Positions 42,691 to 51,558 of a stretch of DNA of 64,000 nucleotides are shown here, piece by piece. Below the pieces are notes generated by a model. That model was not told the origin of the DNA. It did no database searches and was given only the letters and a program-made list of their open reading frames with translations. The position numbers and the translations under genes were made by a program. Numbering within the stretch: position 1 is the stretch's first letter; each line of letters begins with the position of its first letter. Source of the DNA: Pseudomonadota bacterium (GTDB lineage: Bacteria; Myxococcota_A; Polyangia; GCA-2747355); contig JADJDT010000024.1 of assembly GCA_016702545.1 (NCBI GenBank), positions 1 to 64,000 of the forward strand. Direction: 5' to 3'.

Positions 42691-43972
42691 TCAGCGCGCA
42701 CTCGGGCGGCGCGGTCCTCCGTGGATGAGAGCCGCCCCAAGGCCGGGACACTCGGGCGCCCGCCGACGGTAGCCGTTGGCGTCGACCCGCTCCATGAAGG
42801 GCTGCAGCGTCGGCCATTTCGCTTGAATCCGCGCCACCGCCGGCCCGAGCCGACGATCGACGTCCTCGACCCGGCCGGCAAGCAGGCAACAGCACGCTCC
42901 AGCGGTTCAGCGCGAAGGTTCCGACGTTGTCGGTCCCGAAGGCCACGAAGGGCCAACCCCTCCGCACGAGCTCCGCGATCGCGATGTCCCCGGCGCTGGA
43001 CACCGTGGCATAGGCCAGGTTCGCCAGCGGCTGTGGATTGAGCGCGGTCACGATTCCCTGCCTTGCCGCGCGCACGAGGTCGGCGTGGGCCCGCTCCGGG
43101 TCGGCGATGTGCGCGCCATGGGCCAGGATCGGCTGCAGGCCCCCCGTCTTGCCGGCGAGCGGCTCGCTGCGCGCCCGCTCGGCCAGCACCTCGAGGTAGC
43201 GATTCACCGTGTCGCGTCCCCCGTTGGGCGTGTCGAGCTCGCCCGCATGCAGCAGCAGGTCGCCGTGTGGCCGATAGCGCAGCAGCTGATCGAGCGCCGC
43301 GTGCAAGGCCTCGACGCCCGCCCCGGCCTCCGGCCCGTGCAGATTCAGCCCCCGCACCTCGTCGGGGAAGCGGCGCAGCACGCGCGCGGTGGCCTGCGCG
43401 TCGCGCGAGCGCGGCCGCCGCTCCGACAACAAGAAGCCGATCCCCTCGAGGGAGAGGCCCCACTGCCGGGCCGTCAGAATCGCGCGCTCGGCGTCGTCGG
43501 CGCCCTCGGCCACCAGCGTGCGCCGCGCCTGCCGCCGCAGCGCGTGCAGCGCCGCAGCCAGCCACACCCCGTAGCGAGCCCCCGGGAAGGCCGCCGCGAT
43601 GAAGCGACCGCGCAGGCCGTAGAGCGCGTAGTGATCGTAGTGCGCGCTGGCGGTCAGCAGGGTCGCCGCCGTCCGCGTCTGCTCGGCGAAGTCCCCTGTG
43701 CCGAGCGCCAGCGCCTCCAGCCCCGCGCCCAGCGTCCCCTCGCGCGCCGCCAGCGCCACCAGCTCGGGTCCCGTGAGCACGCCGCTCAGGTGGACGTGGG
43801 CATTGAGGTCGTCGCCCAGCGCGACGGTGCGTACGGCGCGAGGAGCGAACCGCGCCCCCGCCGCCGGCTCTCGATCGTCGGCGCCGCGCGCCGCCCCCGC
43901 GAGCCAGCCCAGCAGCACCCAGACCACGATCGCCGCGCGCCCCGACCCCGACCCTGTACAACGTCGCATCAT
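42691..43972 (-). CDS. Exported adenosine-deaminase-family hydrolase, C-terminal frameshift
   Basis: Amidohydrolase of the adenosine/AMP deaminase group with a signal peptide (IVVWVLLGWLAGAARG). Metal HxH in LNAHVHLSGVLTGPEL, NLHGPEAGAG, His/Glu of HAGELD, His in ILAHGAHIAD, and the Asp motif FGTDNVGTF. Substrate is inferred, not shown. Near 42890 the frame slips by one base; the next frame (GRVEDVDRRLGPAVARIQAK, then FMERVDANGY) ends at 42691 and gives a plausible C-terminus. Divergent from the 5'-nucleotidase at 44179. Confidence 0.75.
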
Positions 43973-44178
43973 CGGCCCCCTGCCCCACTACGTACGCCCG
44001 CCCGCGCCCGTTTATGGCGCCTTCGCCCCGCAGCCGCAAGCCGGGCGTCTTGGAAACGCGCAGTTCGCGCTTCCCTCGGCCTGCCCTCCTGCGCTAAGAA
44101 CCGTGCCAGATGCCGAGGCTGACGCCGCCCTTCGTCCTCGCCCGCCAAGTCCTGCACCCCGCGCGCGCGTCCCGTGGC

Positions 44179-45795
44179 ATGCACTCGCACGTCGCGCGCG
44201 CCACGCTCCTGCTCCTGCTAGCTTTCGCCTGGCCACCGCACAACGCGCGTGCCGCGGGCCAATCGCAGCCAAGCATCGTCGCACCCGATACCGCTGCTCA
44301 CTCGGTCTCTGACCTCACAGCCCCGGCTGACGAGGACACCGTCTACGTCAACCGAGCGATCAACTTGGCTGCGATCAAGCTGATCGCCTTCGACCACGAC
44401 TTCACGCTCGCGCCCTGGGACCCGCACCTCTGGGAGGGCAAGATCTTCGAGATCGCCCTGGACCGGCTGCGCGAACAAGCAGCCGAGCAGGGCATCCTGC
44501 CCCGGGTCTTCGCCCACTGGCGCTACGCCCCGCACACCATCCGCGGCCTCGTCGCCGACAAATGGACGGGGCACATCTTGAAGCTCGACGCGCAAGGCCG
44601 GCCGGTGCAGATCGCGCTGGGCACGACGATGCTCGGTCCGCGACGGCTGCAACAGGTCCTCGAGCAGGTCTACGGCAACCGCCCCCTCGACGTGGAGCAG
44701 CCCAGCAGCCGCGACAGCGGTCGCTTTCTTCTCGTCAACAGCCCCTTCGACATGGCGCGCGTCCAGCTCTTCCAGCGCCTCTGCGACCTGCGGGCCCGCA
44801 GGGTTGGCGCCTTGCCAGACCTGAGCTTCGAAGCGCTCTACGAGCTGGCCAATCGCGCCGTCGACTACGCCAACGGCGACGCCCAGCGGCTCAAGCGCGA
44901 GGTGTTGAAGGATCCCTCACGCTACCGCGAGGCGGGGTCGGAGACGGATCGCGCCCTGGAGCAGACCACCTCGTTGCTCCTGGCCTGGGGCCATGCGGGC
45001 GGCACCCGGGCACTGATCACCAACTCCTCCTGGCCTTTCGTCCGCGCCGCCATGTCGGCCTCTTACGGCGAGCAGTGGCGCGAGTTCTTCGAGCTGATCG
45101 TCGTCGAGGCCAAGAAGCCCGATTTCTTCGGCGGGGAGCGTCCCTTGGAGCGCCTCATCGCCGAGGGCAGCGATGCTTTCGAGCCCGTGGCTGCCGACGC
45201 CGCGCTCGAACGTGGCGCCGTTTACCGCCACGGCAACGTCGCAGCGCTCCAGCGAATGATCGGGATCCGACCAGCACAGATGCTCTACGTCGGCGACGAT
45301 CTCGGCCAGGACGGGGCCGCGCCCAAGCAGGCGGGCCTCTACACGGTAAGCGTCGTGCCCGAGCTCGGCGAGGACCGCAGGTGGGTGCAAGAGCATCACG
45401 CCCTGCTCGCCAGGCGCGCCCACATCATCGAGCAACTCGAGGCACTCGAGCAGGGGCCGGGACGCTCACGGCAGGCGAAGACCCTCGCCTCGCCGGCCGA
45501 AGCTCGCGGGGACTCGCTGATCCTGCCGAGTGACCCGCGCGAAGGCCACACTCAACGCGACAAGCTGCGCGCGCTCACGTCCCAGCTTCGGGACATCGAT
45601 CGAGAAGTCCAGCGCGCACGCGGAGGACCGTGGGGGCTCCCGACGCATGGCGCTCTCGGGGAGCCCAGCCTGCTGGCGCGACACGCTTACGACCACGCCG
45701 ACATGCTCGTCCCCAACACCGGCGCTCTGGCCCGCTTCAAGCCCACCCAGCGCCTGCGAGCAACCCATCCATTCCTCGGCTTCGCGAGGCGCTAG
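44179..45795 (+). CDS. HAD-IG-type 5'-nucleotidase with signal peptide
   Basis: Related to cytosolic purine 5'-nucleotidases (cN-II/HAD-IG). Haloacid-dehalogenase motifs: I in IAFDHDFTLAPW, II in ALITNSSWPF, III lysine in VEAKKPDFF, IV in YVGDDLGQDGA. The ATG at 44179 gives a clear signal peptide (ATLLLLLAFAWPPHNARA), unusual for this normally cytosolic family. 538 residues, with a charged C-terminal extension. The divergent partner at 42691-43972 is a deaminase-like enzyme, so both may work on nucleotides outside the cytoplasm. It ends directly against the convergent lipoprotein gene. Confidence 0.85.
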   Translation: MHSHVARATLLLLLAFAWPPHNARAAGQSQPSIVAPDTAAHSVSDLTAPADEDTVYVNRAINLAAIKLIAFDHDFTLAPWDPHLWEGKIFEIALDRLREQAAEQGILPRVFAHWRYAPHTIRGLVADKWTGHILKLDAQGRPVQIALGTTMLGPRRLQQVLEQVYGNRPLDVEQPSSRDSGRFLLVNSPFDMARVQLFQRLCDLRARRVGALPDLSFEALYELANRAVDYANGDAQRLKREVLKDPSRYREAGSETDRALEQTTSLLLAWGHAGGTRALITNSSWPFVRAAMSASYGEQWREFFELIVVEAKKPDFFGGERPLERLIAEGSDAFEPVAADAALERGAVYRHGNVAALQRMIGIRPAQMLYVGDDLGQDGAAPKQAGLYTVSVVPELGEDRRWVQEHHALLARRAHIIEQLEALEQGPGRSRQAKTLASPAEARGDSLILPSDPREGHTQRDKLRALTSQLRDIDREVQRARGGPWGLPTHGALGEPSLLARHAYDHADMLVPNTGALARFKPTQRLRATHPFLGFARR

Positions 45796-46974
45796 CTAGC
45801 GACACCCTGCGACACAGCTAGCTAGGAGGTCCAGATAGGCTTCGTCCATTGAACCAGTCTCGGCATAGTTCTCGCTCGACGTTCCGTAAAGCATCCTGCA
45901 CCTGCTCTCGCATCGTTGCGCTTCGGGAGACGACTGCCCGGGGATCGAGCGGGTTTCGACTGGCGCCCCTGTGACGCTGGGCTGCGACGTGATGAACAGG
46001 TACGCCCCCACCCCCACCACTGCTGCGATGCCCATCCACTTCAGCTGGTTCTTCGTGCTGAAAAAGCCGTCATCGTCATCGTCGTCCTTGCTCGGCGCGG
46101 GCTGGGCGGCGGGCGCCACCGGCGTGGTCGCTGCCGCTGGGGCCGCGGGCTCGGTCGGCGTCGGCTGCGCGGCGGGCGCGGGCGACGCGGCCGGGGTGGT
46201 CGCGGCGGGGGCCGTGGCGACGGGCGCCGGGGTCGGGCTCGGCGACGGGCTGGCCACCGGCACCGGGTTGCGGCACTGCTGGAGCGTGGCCGTGCCGCAG
46301 CCCTCGACGCGGCCGTCGGTGCGGCTCAGGCCGAAGACCACCCCGGGGCCGCTGGGCGCGGCCGCGTTGGCCTGGAAGCCCAGGCGATAGTGGCCCTCCA
46401 CCTCCACGGGCGTGTCCAGCACGACCTCCAGCTTGGTGGGCGCCGGCGGATTGTCGCAGAGCTCGTTCGTGCAGGCCGTGACGCTGTAGCTGACCTTGCG
46501 CGTCGTAGCGTCGAAGCCGTGGATCGTCAGCAGGTGGGGCACGACCGTCCCGCCCTTTTCGAAGCGCACGAGACCGACCTGTGCCCCCGGCGCCACCGAC
46601 CCCGCCACCACGAGCTCGGCCTGGTCGGCCCGCGGCTGCAGCAGCTCGCTCGCGGCGGCGGCCGTGTGCTGATAGCGATACACGCGACCGACCCATCCCA
46701 GGGCCACGATGTCGTTGGTCTGAAGCTTGGCCCAACCCACCAGCACCGCGCCATCGAGGGCGTCGGTGCGGAAGACGACGCGATCCCCGCTCGGGCTGGC
46801 CCGCAGGCCGGTGCTCAGCGCGCGCTGGGCCAGCGTCTCGTCACCGGCGCCCGCCTGCTGCTCGTCGATGGCCCCGACGGCCCCGCAGGCACCGAGGGCC
46901 AGGACCGCCACCGCCACGGCGGTCCCCTGAAGTAGCTGCCGCGCCCGGCTCGATCGTCCCACCAGCGTGCTCAT
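45796..46974 (-). CDS. Lipoprotein with Pro/Thr/Ala linker and C-terminal membrane helix (paralogue 1)
   Basis: Unrecognised 392-residue protein from the ATG at 46974. Lipobox LGACGAVGAIDEQ, a beta-rich N-domain (VGWAKLQTNDIVALGWVGRV, VSYSVTACTNELCDNPP), then about 60 residues of Pro/Ala/Thr linker. A Lys-Asp6 stretch follows (KDDDDDDGFF), one hydrophobic helix (WMGIAAVVGVGAYLFI) and a Cys-containing tail ending in SCVAGCR. Its paralogue is at 52101-53228 with the same order of parts. The N-terminal lipid and C-terminal helix could anchor it at both ends. Confidence 0.7.
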   Translation of the reverse strand: MSTLVGRSSRARQLLQGTAVAVAVLALGACGAVGAIDEQQAGAGDETLAQRALSTGLRASPSGDRVVFRTDALDGAVLVGWAKLQTNDIVALGWVGRVYRYQHTAAAASELLQPRADQAELVVAGSVAPGAQVGLVRFEKGGTVVPHLLTIHGFDATTRKVSYSVTACTNELCDNPPAPTKLEVVLDTPVEVEGHYRLGFQANAAAPSGPGVVFGLSRTDGRVEGCGTATLQQCRNPVPVASPSPSPTPAPVATAPAATTPAASPAPAAQPTPTEPAAPAAATTPVAPAAQPAPSKDDDDDDGFFSTKNQLKWMGIAAVVGVGAYLFITSQPSVTGAPVETRSIPGQSSPEAQRCESRCRMLYGTSSENYAETGSMDEAYLDLLASCVAGCR

Positions 46975-47198
46975 CGTCCGCCTCCATGCCGCATCCCCGC
47001 GGAGCGGCTGCGACCGGTAAAGCACGCCGCGTGCCAAGAACAGAACGTCTTCGTTTCAACGCCTTAAGACATCGTCCATGGAGGACATGGGTACAGCAGA
47101 CCCCTTCGCCTCCATCCAAAGACCTCACGCCCCCTCAGGGGCAACCGCCGCCGCTCACCCTGAACGATCCTCCGGGGACGGCGGCACGCGGACCTCGC

Positions 47199-47633
47199 TC
47201 AGGGTATGAGCGGATTGCGGCAATCGAGCTGTGGGAAGCGGCCGAAGTCTCGGTCGGCGCTCCAGAGCTCACGAACGCCGTGCTGCAGACAGAGCGCCGC
47301 GATGCGGGCGTCGTGGATCTGCGAGCCACTGAGCTTTGCACTTTGGACGAGGCGTCTGAGTTCACTCCAATGCGCTCTGGATTCGCCCAACACGACCAGC
47401 GTAGGCGACTCCAGCCAGGCATCGATCTGTTCGAGCGCCGCGTCGCCGGGCGTCGGCGGCTGGTAGACGCGCGGATGGGTGACCACCGCGAAGAACTCGC
47501 AGAGGCAGGGCCACGGAATCGCCCAGCGCGCACGACCCTCGGCGAGACGGCCGAGGCACGCTGAGGCGGCGGAAAACCAGGGCGAATCCTCGCGGTGGGC
47601 GTAGACCAAGATGTTGGTGTCGACGGCGATCAT
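47199..47633 (-). CDS. vapC: PIN-domain toxin VapC (module 1)
   Basis: Probable RNase toxin of a type II system. PIN acidic residues: Asp in MIAVDTNILVYAH, Glu in CLCEFFAVV, Asp in IHDARIAALCL, and WSADRDFGRF. 144 residues. The ATG at 47633 overlaps the antitoxin stop by 4 bp (ATGA). Confidence 0.88.
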   Translation of the reverse strand: MIAVDTNILVYAHREDSPWFSAASACLGRLAEGRARWAIPWPCLCEFFAVVTHPRVYQPPTPGDAALEQIDAWLESPTLVVLGESRAHWSELRRLVQSAKLSGSQIHDARIAALCLQHGVRELWSADRDFGRFPQLDCRNPLIP

Positions 47634-47875
47634 CCGCCGCGCCCCTCGTAGAGCAGCTCCCGCAGCTGATTCCAATCTCCCGTCCGAATCCCGGGCTGCA
47701 GCCCTTGGCCGCGAAAGCTGGCGGGGCGCAGCTTGAAGTCGCCGAGCCGATCACCTTCGTCCAGCGCCCGCCGCAGCCCATCCTCCACTAGATCGCGCAA
47801 GGTCTTGTTGTCCCGCGCCATCGCCGCCCTTGCGCGCTTGTAGAGCAGCTCTGATATCTCAACGGTCGTCTTCAT
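47630..47875 (-). CDS. vapB: VapB-type antitoxin (module 1)
   Basis: 81 residues. N-terminal ribbon-helix-helix-like segment MKTTVEISELLYKRARAA with NKTLRDLVEDGLRRAL, then a toxin-binding tail with a Trp (RTGDWNQLRELL). It should bind the palindrome that overlaps its own start and neutralise the downstream PIN toxin. No clear Shine-Dalgarno precedes the ATG. Confidence 0.85.
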   Translation of the reverse strand: MKTTVEISELLYKRARAAMARDNKTLRDLVEDGLRRALDEGDRLGDFKLRPASFRGQGLQPGIRTGDWNQLRELLYEGRGG

Positions 47876-47890
47876 ATATCTTGATATATC
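47873..47890. promoter_or_regulatory. AT-rich inverted repeat overlapping the vapB1 start
   Basis: ATATATC and GATATAT are separated by TT (47874-47889), overlapping the ATG at 47875-47873. A perfect AT-rich palindrome in GC-rich DNA directly at a ribbon-helix-helix antitoxin gene is a probable autoregulatory operator, and may double as a -10 region. Confidence 0.6.
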
Positions 47891-47970
47891 TCATGCCCCG
47901 TGACGACACAAGACCCGGCTGGAGAAGCCAAGGACGAGCCCCCGCCGGGAAGCCGCAGCTACTCGGGTTG

Positions 47971-48152
47971 CTAGAGCGCCGATCAGGTTGAACACCGTGA
48001 CGAAACGAGCAGTTGCGAGGCGCGGTCGGGCGCGTGAGGAGCGAGCAGCGCAGCGCTACTTGAAGTAACGCGAGCAGCGCAGCGACGAGCCCGCCCGAGA
48101 TCGCCCGCAAGTGCTCGTTGCAGTAGGTGCTTCAACCTGATCGGCGCTCTAG
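47971..48152. repeat. Palindromic element, copy C
   Basis: Perfect 22-bp terminal inverted repeat (47971-47992 with 48131-48152) of the type AGAGCGCCGATCAGGTTGAA. It is related to the arms of copies A and B, with compensated differences. The core is different: inner stems ACGAGCA/TGCTCGT, TTGCG/CGCAA and GGCG/CGCC. The apex holds two direct copies of GCGAGCAGCGCAGCG around a short TACTT..AGTA hairpin. It lies between vapB1 and the next lipoprotein. Confidence 0.88.
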
Positions 48153-48183
48153 GAAGTAGGTCGGGCGGGAGCTGGCGCGCCGC

Positions 48184-49080
48184 TCAGTCGGGGAGGCTCG
48201 CCGATCCCGTGCGCCGGACCATCAGCCGGCAGACGGCGCGCAGGTAGTTGGCGTGAGTCGACTGCAGGCCGACGCAGGTGCTGACCTCGCGACAACCGTA
48301 GTCGTTGCCGAACTGTTCGTCGGAGTTGTTGAAGGCGTTGAAGAGGTTGTGGCAGGTCACGGCGCCCACCACGCCGGCGGCAGCGCAGTCGCCGTCGTCG
48401 AAGAGGTCGAGGCCCTCGGCGATGCGCTTGGTGCGCCACTCGACCCCACGCGTGGGCGCGCTGAAGGGCGGCGCGTAGAGTTCGCCCAGCGAGCGGAGGC
48501 CGGTGGTCAACGCGGTGATCAGGGTCTGCGTGCCGTCGACCGTGGTCACATGAATTTCGTCGACGCGCAGCGCGGCCAGCGCCGGGTCGAGCGCCTGCTC
48601 GCGGCTCGCGCTCGGCTGCCCGCAGACGTCGAAGAACACCGTCCACCCGCCGCCGAGCGTCGTCGTGTCGCAGCTCACCTCGTAGGGCGCGGCCCCGCTG
48701 GGGTCGATCACATGGCGACCGCTGAGCAGCGCCGGGTTGCCCGCCTGCAAGCCCCTGCAGTCCACCGCCAGCCGCTCGATGGCCCCATCGGCCGCCGCAG
48801 CGTCGGCCGTCCCCTGTCCCGCGTCACCGAGGCGCGCCCGATCCACGGCCAGGTCGCGCAGCCCGACCGCGCGATCCGCCGCCCCCCGATCCCGAGCCCC
48901 TGCATCCCGCACCACCGCGCCTCGATCCCGGGCACCGCGGTCCGCGGCACCCCGATCCCGCGCCCGCGCATCGCGCGCCGAATTCGCGCCGTCGCCGCAG
49001 CCGCAGACCGCGACTGCCAGCACGCACGCGGCCCATCCCAGCCACCGCGCGCGTGTCCCCTTGAAATCTCTCGCGCCCAT
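48184..49080 (-). CDS. Lipoprotein with fibrinogen-like (GGGWT) module
   Basis: The ATG at 49080 gives signal peptide and lipobox VCGCGDG. About 60 residues of degenerate ARDRGAADRG repeats follow. The C-terminal region starts CRGLQAGNPALLSGRHVIDP and continues APYEVSCDTTTLGGGWTVFF. That is the N-terminal signature of fibrinogen-related domains (Cys, SGxYxIDP, VxCD, GGGWT). The rest has three more Cys pairs (DDGDCAAAG, VTCHN, GCREVSTC). 298 residues. It probably displays a ligand-binding domain on the cell surface; the ligand is unknown. Confidence 0.72.
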   Translation of the reverse strand: MGARDFKGTRARWLGWAACVLAVAVCGCGDGANSARDARARDRGAADRGARDRGAVVRDAGARDRGAADRAVGLRDLAVDRARLGDAGQGTADAAAADGAIERLAVDCRGLQAGNPALLSGRHVIDPSGAAPYEVSCDTTTLGGGWTVFFDVCGQPSASREQALDPALAALRVDEIHVTTVDGTQTLITALTTGLRSLGELYAPPFSAPTRGVEWRTKRIAEGLDLFDDGDCAAAGVVGAVTCHNLFNAFNNSDEQFGNDYGCREVSTCVGLQSTHANYLRAVCRLMVRRTGSASLPD

Positions 49081-49188
49081 GTCTCGCCTCCTCGGCCCGG
49101 TCACGCGCTTCAGCGTTGGATTCCCTGTCCCACCGGCGGCCCCCCCCCAGGGCAGGGCAAGCACGCCCCTTCAGGCCAGCCAGCGAAC

Positions 49189-49605
49189 TCACGGTAGTAG
49201 ACGCAGAGCCTTGCCTCGACGATCGCGAAACACCGAGAAGTGGCGCCGGTCGAGCGTCAGCACCTCGTGGATCCCAAGCCGCTCGCTTAGCGCCATGAGC
49301 GTGGTGTCGGTCACCCCGAGTCGATGCTCGGCGTAGCGTGCGCCGATCTCGAGCGCACGTCGGAGGTCCTCGTCAGCGACGCGCTCGCGGGCGAAGGTCC
49401 CGTCGAGCACCTGCTCAAACATCGCGGTCTCGGCTTGCGGCCCCAGGCGGCGCAGGACGAGGAAACCCACCTCGGCCAGCACGTAGTCGGTAATCAGAAG
49501 CTGGCGTTGGTCGCGCGCCAGGAGCGCACTGACCTGCGCGTGCGCGGCCTCGCCCGCGTCGAGCGCGGCCAACATGCCCGACGAGTCAACCAGCAGAGCG
49601 TCCAA
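49189..49605 (-). CDS. vapC: PIN-domain toxin VapC (module 2)
   Basis: 138 residues. PIN residues: Asp in MDALLVDSSGMLA, Glu in DYVLAEVGFLVL, Asp in RLGVTDTTLMALSERLG, and LTLDRRHFSVF. Its ATG lies 20 bp inside the antitoxin gene. Sequence is clearly different from module 1, so it is not a recent duplicate. Confidence 0.87.
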   Translation of the reverse strand: MDALLVDSSGMLAALDAGEAAHAQVSALLARDQRQLLITDYVLAEVGFLVLRRLGPQAETAMFEQVLDGTFARERVADEDLRRALEIGARYAEHRLGVTDTTLMALSERLGIHEVLTLDRRHFSVFRDRRGKALRLLP

Positions 49606-49816
49606 ACCCCAACTCCGCCAGCGCCTCGTCGATCCGTTGCGCGACGCCCTGATCGCTGCTCCGACCGACCGCTCGTGGATTCCCCTGGCGACGCGGTCGC
49701 AGGTGCAACGCCAGCGCCTCGCGGATGATTTCCGCCTCCGTGATGTGGCGGCGACGCGCGGCCGCCTTGAGCAGTTTCTTCGTCACCTCGTCGAGATACA
49801 CCGTGGTCCGTTCCAC
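49586..49816 (-). CDS. vapB: Ribbon-helix-helix antitoxin (module 2)
   Basis: From the GTG at 49816: VERTTVYLDEVTKKLLKAAA, then RRHITEAEIIREALALHL, a typical CopG/Arc-type DNA-binding segment, and a toxin-binding tail. 76 residues. The frame is open further upstream, but the fold begins here. A palindrome lies 13 bp upstream. Confidence 0.82.
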   Translation of the reverse strand: MERTTVYLDEVTKKLLKAAARRRHITEAEIIREALALHLRPRRQGNPRAVGRSSDQGVAQRIDEALAELGFGRSAG

Positions 49817-49828
49817 GGGTTGGAGCCT

Positions 49829-49844
49829 ATATGTCACAACATAT
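49829..49844. promoter_or_regulatory. Palindrome upstream of vapB2
   Basis: ATATGT-CACA-ACATAT is a perfect 6-bp inverted repeat just before the antitoxin start. Its AT-rich ATAT character recalls the vapB1 site. Probable autoregulatory operator. Confidence 0.55.
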
Positions 49845-50157
49845 GGCGTCAACCGGCCTCGCGCAAAGGCGTCAACGCTCAGGGAAAGTCTCACCCGCCC
49901 CCGGCCGCAACCGCGCTGGACCGTGGACTCCAATTCCTGAATTGAAATCAGAACCCTGCCCGCATGATGGAGGCAAAGCTAGTAAGAAGAGTGCCAATTC
50001 AACGGCGCGTCATATTAACGCCGGTCGGGGCCATCGTCAGCTTCGGACTTGCAACCCATTTCGCGGATTTTCTGTTGACTTGCGGGTACTTGCGTTCGTG
50101 GACTTGCGGAAGGACGCTGATCTGATCGGCGCTTGGTCAGGGCCTAGGCCGCGACGT

Positions 50158-51558
50158 TCACTGCTCGATGGGAATGCGAATCGTGGTGCCAGCCAGCGAT
50201 CCAAAGGCCTCCTGCACCTCCGCGCGAAGGGCGGCGGAGATGTCTCCTTTGCCGTCCACCTGCAGTTGGGCGGCCAGCGCATTTAGCACCTGCCGCTGCC
50301 CTTCCCGTCGATGGTCGGTTCCGAACGCGGGATTTGGTTGAGCAACGTGAAGGTGAAGCGCCTCGCGCCTGCCGCTAGCACCCACCTCGAACACGAACGG
50401 AGCCCCATTGGGGCGCACAAGCACCGGGTCGCCGACCTTCGCCGTATTGGCGATGCGAGCAATGTCCTCATTTCGCGAAGATTTGCAGCCGAGCGTCGTT
50501 CCGCCGCCCGTGTTCATTTCCGCGATTGCTTCTGACGATGCAGGGCTGCCATCTGGGTTCACGATGCTGATCCCGGGGATGTGGCCCTCGTTCACGTAGG
50601 TCCAATTCCCAGGCGTCCAACCGTAACCCGGCTGGGTACCGTGCCACTGGTAGTCTACCCGAGGATGCTTCGGGTCAACCATGTGCACCGTCCGGAAACC
50701 TTCGGGGCTTTGGTCGCCTTTCACCGCCGCAGGCAAGCGCTCGCCGGTCCTCCGGAGATGCACTGCCTTCGCCTCATTGCCGGGATACCAGATCTCAGGC
50801 CCGTCGCTCTTGGATCTCACGACCAAGTCAGCTCTCCTGGCGAATGGATGGGCCTGACTCTCAGCGCCCTGTCGCGCCGCCGGCGCCGAGACCACAACCA
50901 CTTCGACAGGCCCTGGCGCACTATCGCCGGCCAAGCAAGCCCGAAGACTCTTCAAGGGAATGGATGCCGCGTAGTTCGCTAGCTCATTCGTCAAGAAAAT
51001 CGTGTCGGGCAGAGCGCCGCTTGTCCCCTTCCGATGAGCGCTGGCTTGCCGGAGAAGGTCAGCTCCTCCCTCTGGAAGCACAACAGTCGCGTTTGGGATT
51101 GTCATCTTATCCCCCGGAAGCAACCCATGCGCCGACGCGCCGGGATTCGCTGCAAGGGCGTTGGGGTACGGCATCGCAACCTTGTCTTTGTGAGCCTTGG
51201 CCCAGTCAAACACGGTCGTCGTGCTCGCCACCCTTGTCGTGTTTTCGATGCCTGCCACATTGCGGAGTGCGGTGCATTGGGTCCCGGGCACCCATTCATA
51301 GGGGGCAGCGGTGACACCAGGTGGAAGCACCGACGCAGCAGCTATCGCAAGAGCCCCTGCGAAACGTGCAATACGGTTTCGGCCAGGCTTTCCGGGGGCA
51401 GCTCCTATTCTCTCTGGTTGCGCACTGGGTACCCCTCCGGCCAATCCCGCCGACAAGCTGGTAGCGAGGAGGAGCGCGAGGACTGAGGTGCCACGAGTCG
51501 AATGCCGCGCGGAGCACCCGAGAGCACGGCGGCGGTTTAGCCCAAGGTGATGGGTCAA
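50158..51558 (-). CDS. Unrecognised secreted protein in lower-GC DNA
   Basis: TTG start at 51558 with a strong AGGAGG five bases upstream. 466 residues. Two hydrophobic N-terminal segments (VLALLLATSLSAGLAGG and FAGALAIAAASVLPPGVTAA). Next comes a stretch like a single LysM motif (SAHGLLPGDKMTIP), then an unrecognised globular region (GPEIWYPGNEAKAVHL, VDYQWHGTQPGYGWTPGNW). Codon choice is visibly less GC-rich than in neighbours and the flank 49934-50157 is AT-richer, suggesting transfer. No gene is seen in that flank. Confidence 0.6.
   Translation of the reverse strand: MTHHLGLNRRRALGCSARHSTRGTSVLALLLATSLSAGLAGGVPSAQPERIGAAPGKPGRNRIARFAGALAIAAASVLPPGVTAAPYEWVPGTQCTALRNVAGIENTTRVASTTTVFDWAKAHKDKVAMPYPNALAANPGASAHGLLPGDKMTIPNATVVLPEGGADLLRQASAHRKGTSGALPDTIFLTNELANYAASIPLKSLRACLAGDSAPGPVEVVVVSAPAARQGAESQAHPFARRADLVVRSKSDGPEIWYPGNEAKAVHLRRTGERLPAAVKGDQSPEGFRTVHMVDPKHPRVDYQWHGTQPGYGWTPGNWTYVNEGHIPGISIVNPDGSPASSEAIAEMNTGGGTTLGCKSSRNEDIARIANTAKVGDPVLVRPNGAPFVFEVGASGRREALHLHVAQPNPAFGTDHRREGQRQVLNALAAQLQVDGKGDISAALRAEVQEAFGSLAGTTIRIPIEQ

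Noticed and set aside
50122..50133. CTGATCGGCGCT, resembling the right arm of palindrome copy C
   Set aside because: Only about 12 bp match and no partner arm is found nearby. It could be a chance match or an eroded end.
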